Assembly: GCA_947462335.1 (NCBI GenBank)
Contig: OX381721.1
Location: forward strand, 310,001 to 374,000
Reading direction: 5' to 3'
Source of the DNA: Harmothoe impar
Lineage: Eukaryota; Annelida; Polychaeta; Phyllodocida; Polynoidae
DNA length: 64,000 bases
The notes below the pieces were generated by a model. It was given only the letters and a program-made list of their open reading frames with translations, was not told where the DNA came from and made no database searches. This document shows, piece after piece, positions 1-11,264 of this stretch; the stretch's first letter is position 1; every line of letters starts with the position of its first letter. Made by a program: the position numbers and the translations under genes.

Positions 1-807
1 CTAGGCCAAAAGGGTACAACAGAGTTCTAGGAATCTCTGTTGTGGAGCAGTCAAGCCGGCCGAAGTGCACAGCAAGACTGGGTCCTTGATTAGCAGAACC
101 CCCAGGCTTATATACTGAGCCTTATTTAATCTCACTCCATTACTCGTAAACTCTTGAGTTCCCGAGGAACTCTGGGTAAACCAGAACCGATTCCTCCGGA
201 CTGACACGGTACCCGGGTTATGTTGGGTGGCCCGTGGCGGTCTCGGCTCGATGCGTATTACCGGGTCGCGCTCCACCAATCCTCAAGTGCTAGATTATGT
301 AACCACATACCCGGCACTAGACAGGAGTGCGGCCCGGATACGCTTACAACAAACATATCCAAAATAACCCAGCTTGGTTCTATAGAAATAGTACAGCGGC
401 ATCCCACTATAATGTGATATGTCTTAAGGCTAAATCAGCATACATTTCTCATAAAATCCCTATCATTCCCAGTCATTGCTAATCCCCATTGACAATTTGA
501 AAAGAGCATTACAATCTAAATAATAATATAAGTTAAGTTTATTTGCTATTCATGGTATGCCTACTTATAAATGATTTCAACTGTACCAGAAGATTCATGA
601 AAATGTACGTTTAATAAATTGAATTGAATCAATTGAATCGTAAAGGCTTTGTCAGAAGCCCAACTACAAAAAAGAAAAAAACCGTTTGGAAATGTTTTGC
701 AGCAAAACCTTTCTTCTACCCAAAGAAAAACTTTTATATCCAAAGGTTTGAAAAATGTTTGCAATAATTTGGGAAGCAACTTTTTTTTAGCTGGGAATAA
801 ACATTCT
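1..807. other. Anonymous AT-rich flank, no gene recognised
   Basis: The first 300 bases are more GC-rich than the rest and hold a 92-codon minus-strand frame (1-279) that I cannot match to a family; it may be an old transposon fragment. Bases 300-807 are AT-rich with homopolymer runs. Nothing else is visible before repeat R1 begins near 808. Confidence 0.4.
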
Positions 808-907
808 ATATAGCTTTTAGCCAAAACTCGACAATTATTTCATCTTTCACGCTTCACGTTTCATACTAATACCATCTGTTATCTAGTTAGATTTTTACAT
901 CTATTAA

Positions 908-1080
908 GGCCGAGTTACACGAGGCAACTAGTTGCTAGCAATTAATTGCAGGCAACTAGTTGCCCCCGTCTAATGCAAAAGTTGCAGGCAATAGTTACTA
1001 GAACTAGTTGCCTGGGATCCATATTTATGGATTTGGAGGCAACTAGTTGCCTCCTATCTTTTGAGGGTTAGACCACTAGC
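908..1080. repeat. CAACTAGTTG palindrome cluster inserted in R1
   Basis: Bases 908-1080 are absent from the matching place in R2, where CTATTAA is followed by unrelated sequence. The segment holds several copies of the self-complementary decamer CAACTAGTTG, within AGGCAACTAGTTGCC contexts. It looks like a MITE or MITE fragment, but I do not see a clean inverted match for its left end GGCCGAGTTACACG at the right edge, so the family and boundaries stay open. Confidence 0.45.
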
Positions 1081-1084
1081 AGGG

Positions 1085-1166
1085 ATCATGTTTATAACAC
1101 AATATGATGGCAAAGTAGGAGCCATACTGTAAGAAATTCGTCAGGCAACATTAAATTCAGGAGTGG
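1085..1166 (+). repeat. Internal direct repeat of R1, copy 1
   Basis: This block, starting GGGATCATGTTTATAACAC and ending near AGGCAACATTAAATTC, recurs almost unchanged at 2963-3044 in the same orientation. R2 has the reverse complement only at the second place (about 55800-55880), so copy 1 is a secondary insertion or duplication in R1. Confidence 0.7.
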
Positions 1167-1928
1167 GTCAGAGGTTTTGAAATCAGAAATGAAAGTTATT
1201 ATTCTTGTTCATGATGACAAATATGAGGAGTTTCTAACCTAATGTTGACTGAATAACCAGCCCCCCCCCTCTGATATAATGTTTTGGTTTACAAAATATG
1301 GACAAAAGAGTAGGCATCATCAGGAAAGATGTATCATGTTTATACTAAGATGTATTTTTATAAACAAATATAATACAGAGACACTTCTTGAGAATCTACA
1401 TGCTACTATAACCAAATCTAGGCAAAACCAGCACATGTTCAATGGGCACCTAGTCCTAACCTCTATAATTGAATGGTCATGAGACCACTCAATAAAAAGA
1501 AGTTGGTTTTCATCACCCGGCAGTGAGAAATGTGATCAGGGCATGTTTTTTCATTGCTTTTTTTTTTACTCGAGGCTGAAATATATAGGTATATTAAGAG
1601 TTTTGTTTAGTATTTAAAGTTTATTGATCCTTAAAAGTTGTTATAGTGCAAGTAATTTCTACCTGTCTACACCACTCACAGTTTTTTCCTGAAATGACGA
1701 TTTTCATGATGGGCGCGGTGATGAGAAACAACTTTTTACTTTTGAGTGTCCTAAGTAGCCTGCAGTCCTGCCAAGGTTGGTTGGTTCAACACCCCAGGTA
1801 GATGCGATGTTGGGGATAAATGGTACAGAATATATAATTTCTGCACTGTCACTGGCCCGTAAACATATTCTCTTAGTTTCACTCATGCATAGTGTCGCAT
1901 GCTGTCAAGATTGTCAAACAGCCTGTAG

Positions 1929-2186
1929 CCCGGCCATGGTTGGATAAACATCCCAGGTAGAGGGGATGCAGAATATAGATGGTACATTAGTTCTGCACTG
2001 TCACTGACCTGTGAATCTATTTACACGGCATCAACGATGCACAACGTCTCATCCTGTGACAATAGCCTCCTGCTGCAGGACACCTCCCGTGTAAGGGGAC
2101 AGTGGGGCACGCTAGGATTCACAATGTCTGAGAGCTTATATCCACATCTATTAAATATTCAAAAGCATAGTGTGGATATGAAATGA
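1929..2186 (+). pseudogene. Degenerate GWIN-module reading frame in R1
   Basis: An open frame runs from just after a TAG at 1926 to TGA at 2184-2186 and ends with the residues LLNIQKHSVDMK. It parallels, residue for residue with scattered substitutions, the minus-strand frame at 57835-58257 in R2 and the one at 61269-61469 in R3. The conserved core is GWIN, then RWYISSALSLTCE, then HNVS, DN and SLLLQDT. At the TAG the R2 copy has AAG (Lys), so this copy carries a nonsense change. I do not recognise the protein. The frame could be a remnant of a transposon gene or of a captured exon, and is unlikely to be expressed as it stands. Confidence 0.4.
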
Positions 2187-2962
2187 CTCATTTTTCTTTT
2201 AGACCAGCAGCAAGCTATCGAAAAAGACCCATCAAATATCATTACTGAAAGCATTTTTATGTTCATTACTACCCAGCCAACATTGCTTAGTGGGACACAT
2301 ATTTGTTTGTACATGCGCAAGCTGATTTGCCCATATCTGGTTATGGTCCTTTTTGTCCAGGGCTACCACTGGGAATCCAGATGGGTAAGCCCACATTCAA
2401 AGTCCCCAGCTCGAGCCCAGATTTAATATAAACTATAAAAAAGTACAATAAATGGTGATTTCTGGAGGAAAATCAGATGTCAGCATGTTTTGAAATATTT
2501 ACATTGTATTTATGGGAAAAAGGTTTTCCTGGGCTAGCCCATCTGGGCTCCCACTGGTAGCCCTGGACATAACCCAGTTGGGCCAACATCACAATGTTTT
2601 TACATTATTCCAAGGTTAGAAATTAAACATCGGACTAACCTTGTAATACACGTGTCGCCCCAACATATAACTTTCAATGTAGGACCACTGCAACAATCAC
2701 TAATATTAAACAATACAATTTTTATGTGTATAATTGAATGTGTAAGCATACTTAAAGTATCATCAGTTTAGAAAAAGCCATTTCTGTCTTTTTAATTCTT
2801 CTTGATCTCCATCCCAAAATGGTTAGAAATAATACAAACTGTATTACTATCATTTATCTAACTCCATTACCCACACATGAGGTGTCTTCAATTTACAAAA
2901 TTCCCACTGTTGTCATGCAGTAAATGACTTCCTCTGACTTTTAAACATGTAGAGCACACTGG

Positions 2963-3044
2963 GGATCATGTTTATAACACAATATGATGGCAAAGTAGGA
3001 GCCATCCTGTAAGAAATTCTTCAGGCAGCATTAAATTCCCCTGA
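2963..3044 (+). repeat. Internal direct repeat of R1, copy 2
   Basis: Second copy of the block at 1085-1166. This one lies at the position shared with R2 and is therefore the ancestral location. Confidence 0.7.
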
Positions 3045-3059
3045 TCATAGTCAATAGTG

Positions 3060-3375
3060 GACAAGTGTAGTTAGAATTGATGTTGGTTCAACATCAGAAA
3101 TAATATGATGGCCCTGAAATGTTCCAACACTGGGCCAATACTGGGTCAATATCAGCAATATCAGGCATGGACCAGCTCTGGGCCAGCGGTCAACCCAGCG
3201 ATGGCCCATTATTAGAATTGCCAAGGGTGGGCCATCATTGTAATTTGTATGTTGAACCAATGAAGCATGACCTACAATGGGCCATGGTTGGTATAACAAT
3301 TGCGATGGAGTCTAGCATTGCCGACATTGGCCCAATATACCTTTGCTACCTGGGTTGGTGCTAAACTTTTACAAG
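3060..3375. repeat. TGGCCCA-rich segment shared by R1 and R2
   Basis: This segment is dense in TGGGCCA and TGGCCCA motifs in both orientations and has a partly palindromic layout (GGTTCAACAT near the left, ATGTTGAACC inside). Its reverse complement is at about 55470-55790. The spurious 82-codon frames on each strand result from this symmetry. It resembles an old MITE inside the R repeat, but its own ends are not clear. Confidence 0.45.
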
Positions 3376-3691
3376 TTAACTTTTGTGCTTTTCAGGCTTT
3401 TCCTACCCGTCTAGATTTCCGACTATGTAACCTGTCTGTAAAAGTTTATTTTAAATATAGTGGGCTCTAAGTAAGACTCATCTGTTTCAAAGTGTTCCAG
3501 TGTAGAAAGCATCCATGTGAAGTTTAAAAAAAAAGTGAAGCTTGGAAATAAACACTCGATCATTGTCCATGAAATATATTTGTTTCTTGCAGGTAAGTTA
3601 CCTGTATATTACACTATGTTAGTGAGTTAACATTATATAGGGCAGAAGGCTAAGTGACTAATTAGTGCTGCATACTAGTGTTTCACAAGCT

Positions 3692-4083
3692 TGCATCCTA
3701 CAATTTAACATTGTTTGAACTTGCTAGTACCCACTGCAGTGCAGCACATATCAGTCACCTAGTAAGTAGTGTTGTGACCACCGGGTAGCTTCTGTGCTGC
3801 CTAATTATTCATGTTCTGCGACCATTGATAACAAATAGACCATACCTAGACACCAGCCATGCCCTTACAGGACAGCTAGCATGCTGTGTTGTACCTTTGT
3901 TTGTCATGAATACAGCACTGCATTTAAGGATCATACCAACCCTACAGGGCTGATACACTGCTCAGCATGATGCATCAATGCAGCATCTATGAATTACTTT
4001 CCCGGGCTGTTTTAGTGCATCATATCAGTTACATGCCATCTTTAAAGGGTTAACCTCAGAGCATTTCTGATATTTGATCAATA
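3692..4083. other. Anonymous intergenic sequence
   Basis: No gene, repeat or RNA is recognised between the end of R1 and the TA-flanked element that starts at 4084. Confidence 0.4.
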
Positions 4084-4785
4084 CAGTCAACCCTCTCCTA
4101 ATGGCCACCCCTCCCATGCAGCAACACCGCCATTGAGGCCACTTTTGGAAAGTGCCAACAGTTTTTCCGTTTATTTTAATACAAGAATCTCCCTGTAGTG
4201 TACCGCCACCCCTCTAATGCGGCCTTGCCCTGCAGACTCTTATATCCCAGTTCCAAATGACTGAATGCTCCCTCCATACGGCGTTCTTATTTTCAGAAAG
4301 AATGAATGTATCTCTTTTTTTTTTATCTGAATGGGTTTTGAAGTGACCCAGCATATATGCCTGGCAGAGTGCATGTACAAAGTACTAAGCACTGAGTGGA
4401 AGGAGTCAGGGCCCAGCTTAGTGGCAGATGGAGGGGCTCATAGCTTTTCCATCTTGCCGACTTCTTGTTGAACAGACAATGCTCTACTTAGACCCATCTG
4501 CAGCTCAGACATGAACTTGTGAGAGGTAAGGGGGCACCCTTTGCTAAAGTAATATATCATCTGTTTGTGCATTGACTTTAAAATGGAAGTGACTGATAAT
4601 TCATGACCCCCTACTTACGTATTATTTATACAGCTAAAATGAAGACATCTACCTGTAGGCTACTCAAATATTAGTACAAAGGTCAACTCCACATATCTCC
4701 ATTGACTCCCTCAACTGCAGCCACCTCTTTTATGCAGCCACTTTTAAAAACTCCTAATGGTGCCCGTAATAGAAGGAGTTGACTG
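4084..4785. mobile_element. 702-bp TIR element with TA target duplication (mariner/pogo-like MITE)
   Basis: The left end begins CAGTCAACCCTCTCCTAATGG and the right end is its imperfect reverse complement, ending AGGAGTTGACTG. Both are flanked by TA (4082-4083 and 4786-4787). A TA duplication and CAG...CTG ends are the pattern of Tc1/mariner/pogo non-autonomous elements. Internally it repeats degenerate versions of the terminal motif (GCCACCCCTCTAATGCGGCC near 4205-4225, GCAGCCACCTCTTTTATGC near 4718). No transposase frame is present, so it would need a transposase from elsewhere. Confidence 0.75.
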
Positions 4786-5396
4786 TATGATGAATAACTA
4801 GAGTGTGAGTATCATCACCAGACAGGGGGAAAGACACTACTGCAAGGACACAAAGTACTAGAACTTTGTGCTGACAAGTCTTGCTGTCAGCAGGAATATT
4901 TATGCATATTGTATTTTTCTTAGAAATGCGCAAATTAGATAACTTTGAGCAGTTGATACATATTGTTCTGTTGAAGTATAGTGAAGCTATTATAGTTTAT
5001 ACATATAACTGTTCATGATTTGTTTCGGAGAACATCTGAAAATCCAAACCTTGTTGGTGATCACAAGGTTTTTTAACAATTACTAATAAGATATATTCAC
5101 AACACCTGCTGTTCATACAGTTGTTATATGATTAGTTCCCACAGTATTGGTTCCCACAGTACACTAGCGAGTCGTTCTGGGAACATGTCCTATAGATATT
5201 CAGTGTGCATGAGGCTTAGTTCATGATTCTACCACTATGTGGCCTCACTGCAGTGTTCTCCCCCCCCCCTGCCTTACACCCATAGTCAGGTCAGTGTGTT
5301 ACTAGAGCAGCAGGACCAGCAGCTGAGCTACCCTGACTAGATATGTATAGTACCAGGGTTTGAAATACCACCCAAGGTATTCATGTAACCAACCCT
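4786..5396. other. Anonymous intergenic sequence
   Basis: No coding signal is recognised. A short duplicated motif, GGTTCCCACAGTA, occurs twice near 5133-5160, and a C-run lies at 5262-5269. Confidence 0.35.
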
Positions 5397-5708
5397 AAGG
5401 TATCCAGGTAGGTGTTTACAAGTCTATAAGGTATCCAGGTAGGTGTTTACAAGTCTATAGGGTATCCAGGTAGGTGTTTACAAGTCTATAAGGTATCCAG
5501 GTAGGTGTTTACAAGTCTATAAGGTATCCAGGTAGGTGTTTACAAGTCTATAGGGTATCCAGGTAGGTGTTTACAAGTCTATAAGGTATCCAGGTAGGTG
5601 TTTACAAGTCTATAAGGTACCCAGGTAGGTGTTTACAAGTCTGTCAGGTATCCAGGTAGGTGTTTACAAGTCTATAAGGTATCCAGGTAGGTGTTTACAA
5701 GTTTCAAA
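5397..5708 (+). repeat. 31-bp minisatellite, about 10 copies
   Basis: The motif GGTATCCAGGTAGGTGTTTA followed by CAAGTCTATAA repeats every 31 bases. Copies differ at only a few positions (AGGG versus AAGG, one ACCCAGG, one CTGTC), which indicates recent homogenisation. More degenerate half-copies precede it at about 5370-5396. No reading frame runs through it. Confidence 0.9.
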
Positions 5709-5955
5709 GGTACGTCATTGGATGATGGCTCAGGTCCAGGTATGAGACTTGGATTCTAGAATTTTAATTTTCTGTTAATACAGAACCATCGGCAATCCTG
5801 GCGCATAACAGCTGCAATACAGCGTTATGTCCTTTATATATACCATATCATACAAAACACATGTAGGACTGCCATTGAGCTGGATGCTGGCAAGACGGGG
5901 CCTGGCCCCATAAGCGTTCAGGATAAATAAATGAAAATCAAACTCAACTGGGACC

Positions 5956-6132
5956 ATGCTGAACATTCAAGATGCTCGGTTCGAGTACCCACACAAAGTC
6001 AACATGGACTTTCCCTTCTCTAGTTATGTAAATTCCAAGGATTCAGATCTCTACAAGAAACTTGACTTTGTCATCACAAAACACACTGACTTCAGCAAAC
6101 CACCATTTGACACACTTGTAGTGAGGTTGTGA
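5956..6132 (+). CDS. Possible exon or gene fragment, 58 codons
   Basis: ATG at 5956 opens a frame that closes with TGA at 6130-6132. Its translation begins MLNIQDARFEYPHKV and includes DFPFSSYV and KKLDFVITKHTDF. The composition, with many charged and aromatic residues and little low-complexity sequence, is more protein-like than the surrounding frames. An acceptor-like CATTCAAG precedes the second ATG and a weak GAG/GTTGTG donor lies at the end, so this may be an internal exon rather than a small gene. I do not recognise the family. Confidence is low because it rests on composition only. Confidence 0.25.
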   Translation: MLNIQDARFEYPHKVNMDFPFSSYVNSKDSDLYKKLDFVITKHTDFSKPPFDTLVVRL

Positions 6133-7773
6133 AATTCATAGAATGCTCTCACAGAAATTAAAATTCTGCTACGCTAATACTGTGGCCATACTTTGTTTCA
6201 CTGGGTATATATTTTTTGCTATATTCAACTTCGCTATATATTTTTTTGCCACCTCAGCAAAAATGTACACCTGTGAATAGAAGTGCTTTCACAGTAGATG
6301 CTTTTCAGGGCTTGGGACAATGTTTTCATTGCTATTGAAATCCATGTTATTGAAATCCATGTTCAACTCAGTTCCTGGAAAATTTTCTTTTGAATGAGAT
6401 AATGCATGGCGCCATGCCACAATAACTGTCCTATATAGTGACACAGGTTAAGCAGAAGAGTAAAGCAGCTGGTTGATGGGGTTAGACAGTCAGAATTATG
6501 TTTCCCTACATATATATTACAACCTAATACAGCTGAACATGTCAACATGTTTACTGTGTGAACAAACCTTACTGATTTCTCATCATTGGAAAACTCTTGA
6601 CTCTTGCATATTACCATTATAATTTACTGGTAGTTGCTCAAACATATGATACTAACAACTCATGTAATACGGCAAATCTTAGATTATTTAAGTTCATCAG
6701 ACTTGGTTATAATGTAACCTACTATTATACTGTGTTGCAAGAACATGTAGACAAGTTCTCAACTTATTTATTACAATAAAAACATGTTGATGATTTGGTC
6801 AGTCCTGTATTCTGAAGTGAGATTACCAATAAAACTTTTTAAAACTCAAAATTGAAGTTCATCAATTACTGTCTTTGCAAAGGCCCCAAATTTGTAATGA
6901 AGTCAACACTGTATAGTTATTTGCTGGTGCTAATGCCAATCTAGTAAAGCTCGATGACATTGACCCAGCTAATACAATCAGTACCACAGCCAAAACTATT
7001 AACATCAAAAAACCCTCTCCGATTCCACATATTGCAGTAAGAAGAGAAAACATGACTTAAGGAATACGGAAAGAAAACTGATATTCTGTTACTTTTGAAT
7101 TGTAGTGTATAGCAAAAGGGCATGAAGAGGGGAAAGGACCCATCTCTACTGCAAAGAAAGTAATTTACATCTGTCTTTAAACAAACTATGTTGAGAGTTA
7201 AAATAACCCCTTACCTTTTGTCTTACAGGAGGAATTAATGATCATATATGGACAACTTTTTATCATTTTTACACATTTTTCTATATCCTTATGATCAGTA
7301 ATGGCAGTTAATATACTCTATGATAATAGTGGAACACTGCAAATATCAGTTAAGTGAGGAAATAGATTCATAATCAAGATATTTAATGATGAAATTACTG
7401 GCCACATGTGGCCACCTTGGAGTGTGTGCCCATTGAATATACCCTAGTGGGACTAACATTCCCTGTCATTGTTACTCTCCTTCCAAAACCAGAGATAAAG
7501 CATTCCTTGAAACCAACAGTCTTCTGAATCCAAGACTAGGTACTATCAGGTAAGCAAGTAAGTATTATGTTATTGTTACTAAGAATATCACAGAAGTCCA
7601 CAGACCTGTATTTCCTGGGGGGCATATAAGTATATCAAATCTTTTATAAATATGTGTAAATAGAGAGGCAACAAACATTTATCTTCCATAGATTTATTAT
7701 TTTGATTCAATCACACACAGTCAAAATATGTTGGAATGAACATGATTTCTCTTAAATCTTCTCTGGCTTCAAG

Positions 7774-7900
7774 GTGCTGGTCCTGGTGAGACTCACTGCT
7801 AGGTCCATCAAAGGTGAAATCCACAAGAATGTGAGGAACCTACACAGACATGATGGTTGGACTGGTATCAGCACCATGGATCGGATCACAAAGAAGGAAG
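7774..7900 (+). CDS. Possible internal exon with good donor site
   Basis: A pyrimidine-rich tract ending GGCTTCAAG is followed by an open frame reading VLVLVRLTARSIKGEIHKNV and on to STMDRITKKE. It meets a good donor-like GAAG/GTAAGG at 7900/7901. The frame stays open past the donor to a TGA near 8026, so it could also be read as an 84-codon unspliced ORF. The family is not recognised. Transcript evidence would be decisive. Confidence 0.25.
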
Positions 7901-8814
7901 GTAAGGACCTCAGATCTTTCTCCACCCAAAAAGATTGGGGCAAAAAGTTCAAACTCATCAGAGAACTGATAATCAATGGGAAGCCCTACCACCACCACAA
8001 AGTAGCTATGTTATTCTTTTTCTCTTGATTATTTTCCCACTGTCAAGCACCTGATATGATATTTCTTTATTGATATTCCTGCTAAGTAGATGACAACAAG
8101 TACATGTTACAGGTACTTTAGATTTTTACCTGGAATTAATTGCCATAAAGCTGAGTGGAGGTAGTCCAATATAGCTGCAAGGAATGTACAGGTGGCATGA
8201 TTGTTTTCTAGGATAAGCGGTTGCTAAGCAATAGGAGATTTGCATGGTAACCTGGTCAATAAACCAAATAGAAGCCTATGGAGTATTTTGATTCCATGAT
8301 AAGACCATTCAGAATAGGCTGTTTTTACCCTAAGTCAGCCAAAATACACCTTTGGGAAAGAACCAGTTATATTGAAATTGTCATCAATGGCTGGACTGGC
8401 ATGAGTGCATGTATTGTATATATACATCTTATGACTAGCAGTAGAGAAGAAAACTAAATGCATTAAATCAAGGAGGCAAACTCCGTGCTGCATCTCAAAT
8501 TAATTCAACTGTTTTGCAACCTTTCAATGCAAAGATATATGATCTATAGTGAGCACTAAATATATATCATAGACATTTGGTATGGAGGACTAATATAATC
8601 TTCTATTGACTTCATCAAGGGCTCTACCCCCGAAGCCCTGTTTTTGCTTTTCCCCCCATATGTCTATACACTACAGAAGTAAACCTATAGTAGAAAGGGA
8701 GGACTCCAGGGGGAGAGGGCTTGGCTGGGCTGGTCAGACAATTCCAAGGCAAGTTATTGGGGGGGGTCCCACAGGAGAGAATTTGTGGGTGAAATGACTG
8801 TGAGGGACACGGTT

Positions 8815-9029
8815 TCTCCGAAAATGACGTATTCGGAGACACCGGGACTCAAACCCGGGGCCTTCCACTTGCCAAGCGACTGCTCAACCACTGAGCTACA
8901 TCCCCTTGTCCTATCAGATAAACCGTGTCTCACGTTACTGGATCGGTATGGCACAGAAGGAAGCGGATTACCCGAGTGATACCCCCTTGCGGGTTTACCA
9001 CCAGGGTACGAGGAATCGGTGCCCCTACA
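8815..9029 (-). repeat. 215-bp tRNA-bearing repeat, copy 1
   Basis: This 215-base block recurs at 9478-9692 with roughly a dozen differences. On the minus strand it holds about 124 bases of conserved 5' flank, a tRNA-like sequence (8834-8905) and a short 3' tail containing TTTT. The shared 5' flank means the two copies arose by duplicating a tRNA locus or a tRNA-derived repeat, not from two unrelated tRNA genes. The bases between the copies hold another short duplication: GGGGCTTTATCAAGCAGTT near 9113 and again near 9213. Confidence 0.75.
8834..8905 (-). tRNA. tRNA-Ala(GGC)-like sequence, copy 1
   Basis: The minus strand folds as a 72-nt cloverleaf. The acceptor GGGGATG pairs with TGTCTCC (with G-T wobbles), the D arm GCTC/GAGC contains the A-box TAGCTCAGTGG, and the anticodon loop is TTGGCAA, giving anticodon GGC (plus-strand GCC at 8871-8873). 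The T arm is CCGGG/CCCGG with the B-box-like GGTTTGAGTCC. The discriminator is G. The anticodon stem is weak, with a mismatch at 27-43 and wobbles. A TTTT that could terminate Pol III lies about 10 nt downstream (8821-8824). Eukaryotic alanine tRNAs normally use AGC, TGC or CGC, so GGC suggests a pseudogene or SINE-like derivative. Confidence 0.6.
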
Positions 9030-9477
9030 CTGCCCCCACCAGCTTCCATCACGTCCTCTATATTCGGATTTTCCGGGGGGTTACCAACTTGGGCTTCCCC
9101 TCCCTCTGAGAAGGGGCTTTATCAAGCAGTTACAGAGAGTCCCAGCCCCCGGAGTATATAGAGGCATCTAGATCCAGGCATTCTCACCCACTGGAGACCG
9201 AAGGTCCCAATGGGGCTTTATCAAGCAGTTGTTGAGATACCCTGACTTCCCAGTGATGGAAGTTTTCCACACCATACCGATTCAGCCAATCATTGTTGTA
9301 ACCAAGTCTCTAACTGCATAACCAACTTCCTGTACTAGGACTCGGTTGCTCCCAGTCCGGCGAAGGTCCCATTCCTGGGACCATCTGGGGCTGACGCTGT
9401 TTCCAAGGTCACCAAGCCCTAGCAAGTTAGAACGCTTCCTGCCGACTTCCCAACATTTTCTCCGAGTGCGCTTGGTG

Positions 9478-9692
9478 TCTCCGAAAATGACGTATTCGGA
9501 GACACCGGGACTCAAACCCGGGGCCTTCCGCTTGCCAAGCGACTGCTCTACCACTGAGCTACATCTCCTTGTCCTATCAGATAGACCGTGTCTCACGTTA
9601 CTGGATCGGTATGGCACAGAGGGAAGCGGATTACCCAAGTGATACCCCCTTGCGGGTTTACCACCAGGGTACGGGGAATCCGTGCCCTTACA
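9478..9692 (-). repeat. 215-bp tRNA-bearing repeat, copy 2
   Basis: Second copy of the block at 8815-9029, in the same orientation 663 bases away. It is less degenerate in the tRNA part than copy 1. Confidence 0.75.
9497..9568 (-). tRNA. tRNA-Ala(GGC)-like sequence, copy 2
   Basis: The layout is the same as at 8834-8905, but the acceptor stem is better paired (GGAGATG with TGTCTCC), the D loop is AGTGGTAGAGC, and one anticodon-stem wobble is replaced by G-C. The anticodon is again GGC (plus-strand GCC at 9534-9536). TTTT lies at 9484-9487. This is the more credible of the two as a transcribed tRNA, although GGC for alanine is unexpected in an animal. The bases beyond the acceptor can form a competing hairpin, TCTCCGAA/TTCGGAGA. 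Confidence 0.6.
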
Positions 9693-11264
9693 TGAGTATA
9701 CCTTATATAATCAGTCAATAATGTTATCTTGGAAATTTGATTTGCCTGCCTTTGTCATGATTAATGTAGTATAAGTATACATCCAGCTCATGACACCAAT
9801 TGGCATTTTGTATAACAGAGACAAATAATCTGAATCAATTACAAAAGATTATAATTGATGGAGAAATCATAATATAGAAGCATTGCACCAAAATAGAGAG
9901 AAAAACCTTCATAAAACAGTGCCTGAAAACTGAAAGAAATTTTGGCACATTTGTTCATAGTCTTAGCAATGCCAGGGTGAGCTGATGGCTTAAAAATGTG
10001 TCAGAGTTCTCCTTCACAGCCCACATTTCTTCTACATAAAACTAAAACTACATACAATATATAATCAGTAGTGAAGTCGTATATAATGTCTAATGGTTTC
10101 TGTTTAAAGTTGACACTTACTGTCATTTGATTTTTACCCAACTATTACCATATCCTACAAAGACCAAAGGGCATAGGACACAACAGAATTTCAGTGATCC
10201 TTAAACAGTAACACATCATTTATTGAAGCATATTTGAAAGCAGTCCAGATTTAAACGAAGTAAAAAGATATCAAGCACCTTATCTATGGGAATTTATTGT
10301 TTTCAGCTATCACAAAAAATACATGTATTGATTTGATGCAATTTTCGTATACTGAACTATTTGCTTGGCAGATAGTTTGACGGTAGACCAACATGAGGGT
10401 TCATTCAGTGCAGTAAAAGTAAAAAGAGGCCGGGTGCATCTGGTGACCCTGTCATGATGACTGTACGATTGTGGATTGTGGAAGCATGTCCCCTTTGTCT
10501 ATTGTAGTAAGCTGTGACACCTGACTGCCCCATTATCTGTGGGTGCTGACCACATTGGCTGCAGTTTAATGCTTCACTGCTGTTGTAAAGACACAACAGA
10601 TCAATGTGATGACCAGGTCCTGCTGCTGTTCCACTCTGCCAGATGTCTTATTCTTATTCAACAAAGCCTGTGTATTGTGCATGACATGTTCCCTAAAGAA
10701 ACAAGAGATCAATAGAACGACCAGGTCTGTCCCTGGGTATTCTGTTCTGTAGAGAGAAACTGCTGCCATGGCAACCCACTTTAACAGAGCAAATTCATAC
10801 ATTGAGATGTGTTTCATGTTTGCACCTCATTTCTAAATATTTACCATGATGAATTTGACAGTCATTAAACCCCAAAAGTCTAAATCCAGTCAGATTAACC
10901 GGAAAATTCAAGATTTGTGCCATTTTGTTTAAATATTATATAAAAAATGTAGCAAGAGTGTCACCTCTGCATACTTGAACTTGATGATGCCAAAGTGTTA
11001 CTTCATCAATTAGAGCTAAATTCAGTGAGGTTGATGATGGTGAAAGAGTCTTTCCAAGACTTTCAGAACAGTAAATAATCCCACTTTAAATGAGCTTGGA
11101 CTTTTGTAACAATTGTACAAAATCACTTGAGTGTGTGTCACATTCATTTTAGGTATTGTGTCACTCTTTGAATGATTTGTATGATTTGTACATGCTTTAA
11201 TTTTTGCATAGTAACATAATTATTGAATATATTTGTATATTACATTATCTAGCCCATGAAAATG
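9693..11264. other. Anonymous AT-rich sequence
   Basis: No gene is recognised. A 170-base block at 10486-10655 recurs at 61823-61980 and is listed separately. The remainder is AT-rich with short spurious frames. Confidence 0.35.
10486..10655 (+). repeat. Dispersed repeat shared with 61823-61980
   Basis: From ATGTCCCCTTTGTC to about GTCTTATTC this block matches 61823-61980 in the same orientation. It shares GACACCTGACTGCCC, CAGTTTAATGCTTCACTGCTG and GACCAGGTCCTGCTGCTGTTC, with small indels. It has no terminal repeats, so it looks like a fragment of a larger dispersed repeat. Confidence 0.75.

Larger units (their letters stand above)
808..3691 (+). repeat. Long repeat R1, plus-strand copy (left arm of giant inverted repeat)
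   Basis: By eye this segment matches, in reverse complement, 59382-59482, 58390-59000, 57690-58390, 57190-57660, 55415-55880 and 49021-49310 (copy R2), in collinear order. Its last 300 bases also match the reverse complement of 59838-60180 (copy R3), which extends the similarity to about 3691. Divergence is visible at many positions, so the copies are not recent. R1 lacks the insertions that interrupt R2, so it gives their empty sites. It also has private differences: an insertion rich in CAACTAGTTG palindromes around 908-1080 and an internal direct duplication (1085-1166 versus 2963-3044). It could be one arm of a large TIR element or a dispersed repeat in two orientations; the outer ends (ATATAGCTTTTAGCC) show no clear target duplication. 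Confidence 0.8.
5709..8814. other. Intron-like DNA with two possible exons
   Basis: Apart from the two candidate exons listed separately (5956-6132 and 7774-7900) I see only AT-rich sequence with intron-like pyrimidine tracts. The short frames on both strands have no recognisable content. Confidence 0.3.

Noticed and set aside
3051..3364. Overlapping 81- and 82-codon frames on opposite strands, repeated at 55574-55783
   Set aside because: They come from TGGCCCA/TGGGCCA-rich near-palindromic repeat sequence, not from a gene.
9282..9642. 98- and 118-codon frames over the second tRNA-like repeat
   Set aside because: They run through the tRNA and its flank on both strands; the RNA structure explains the conservation better.
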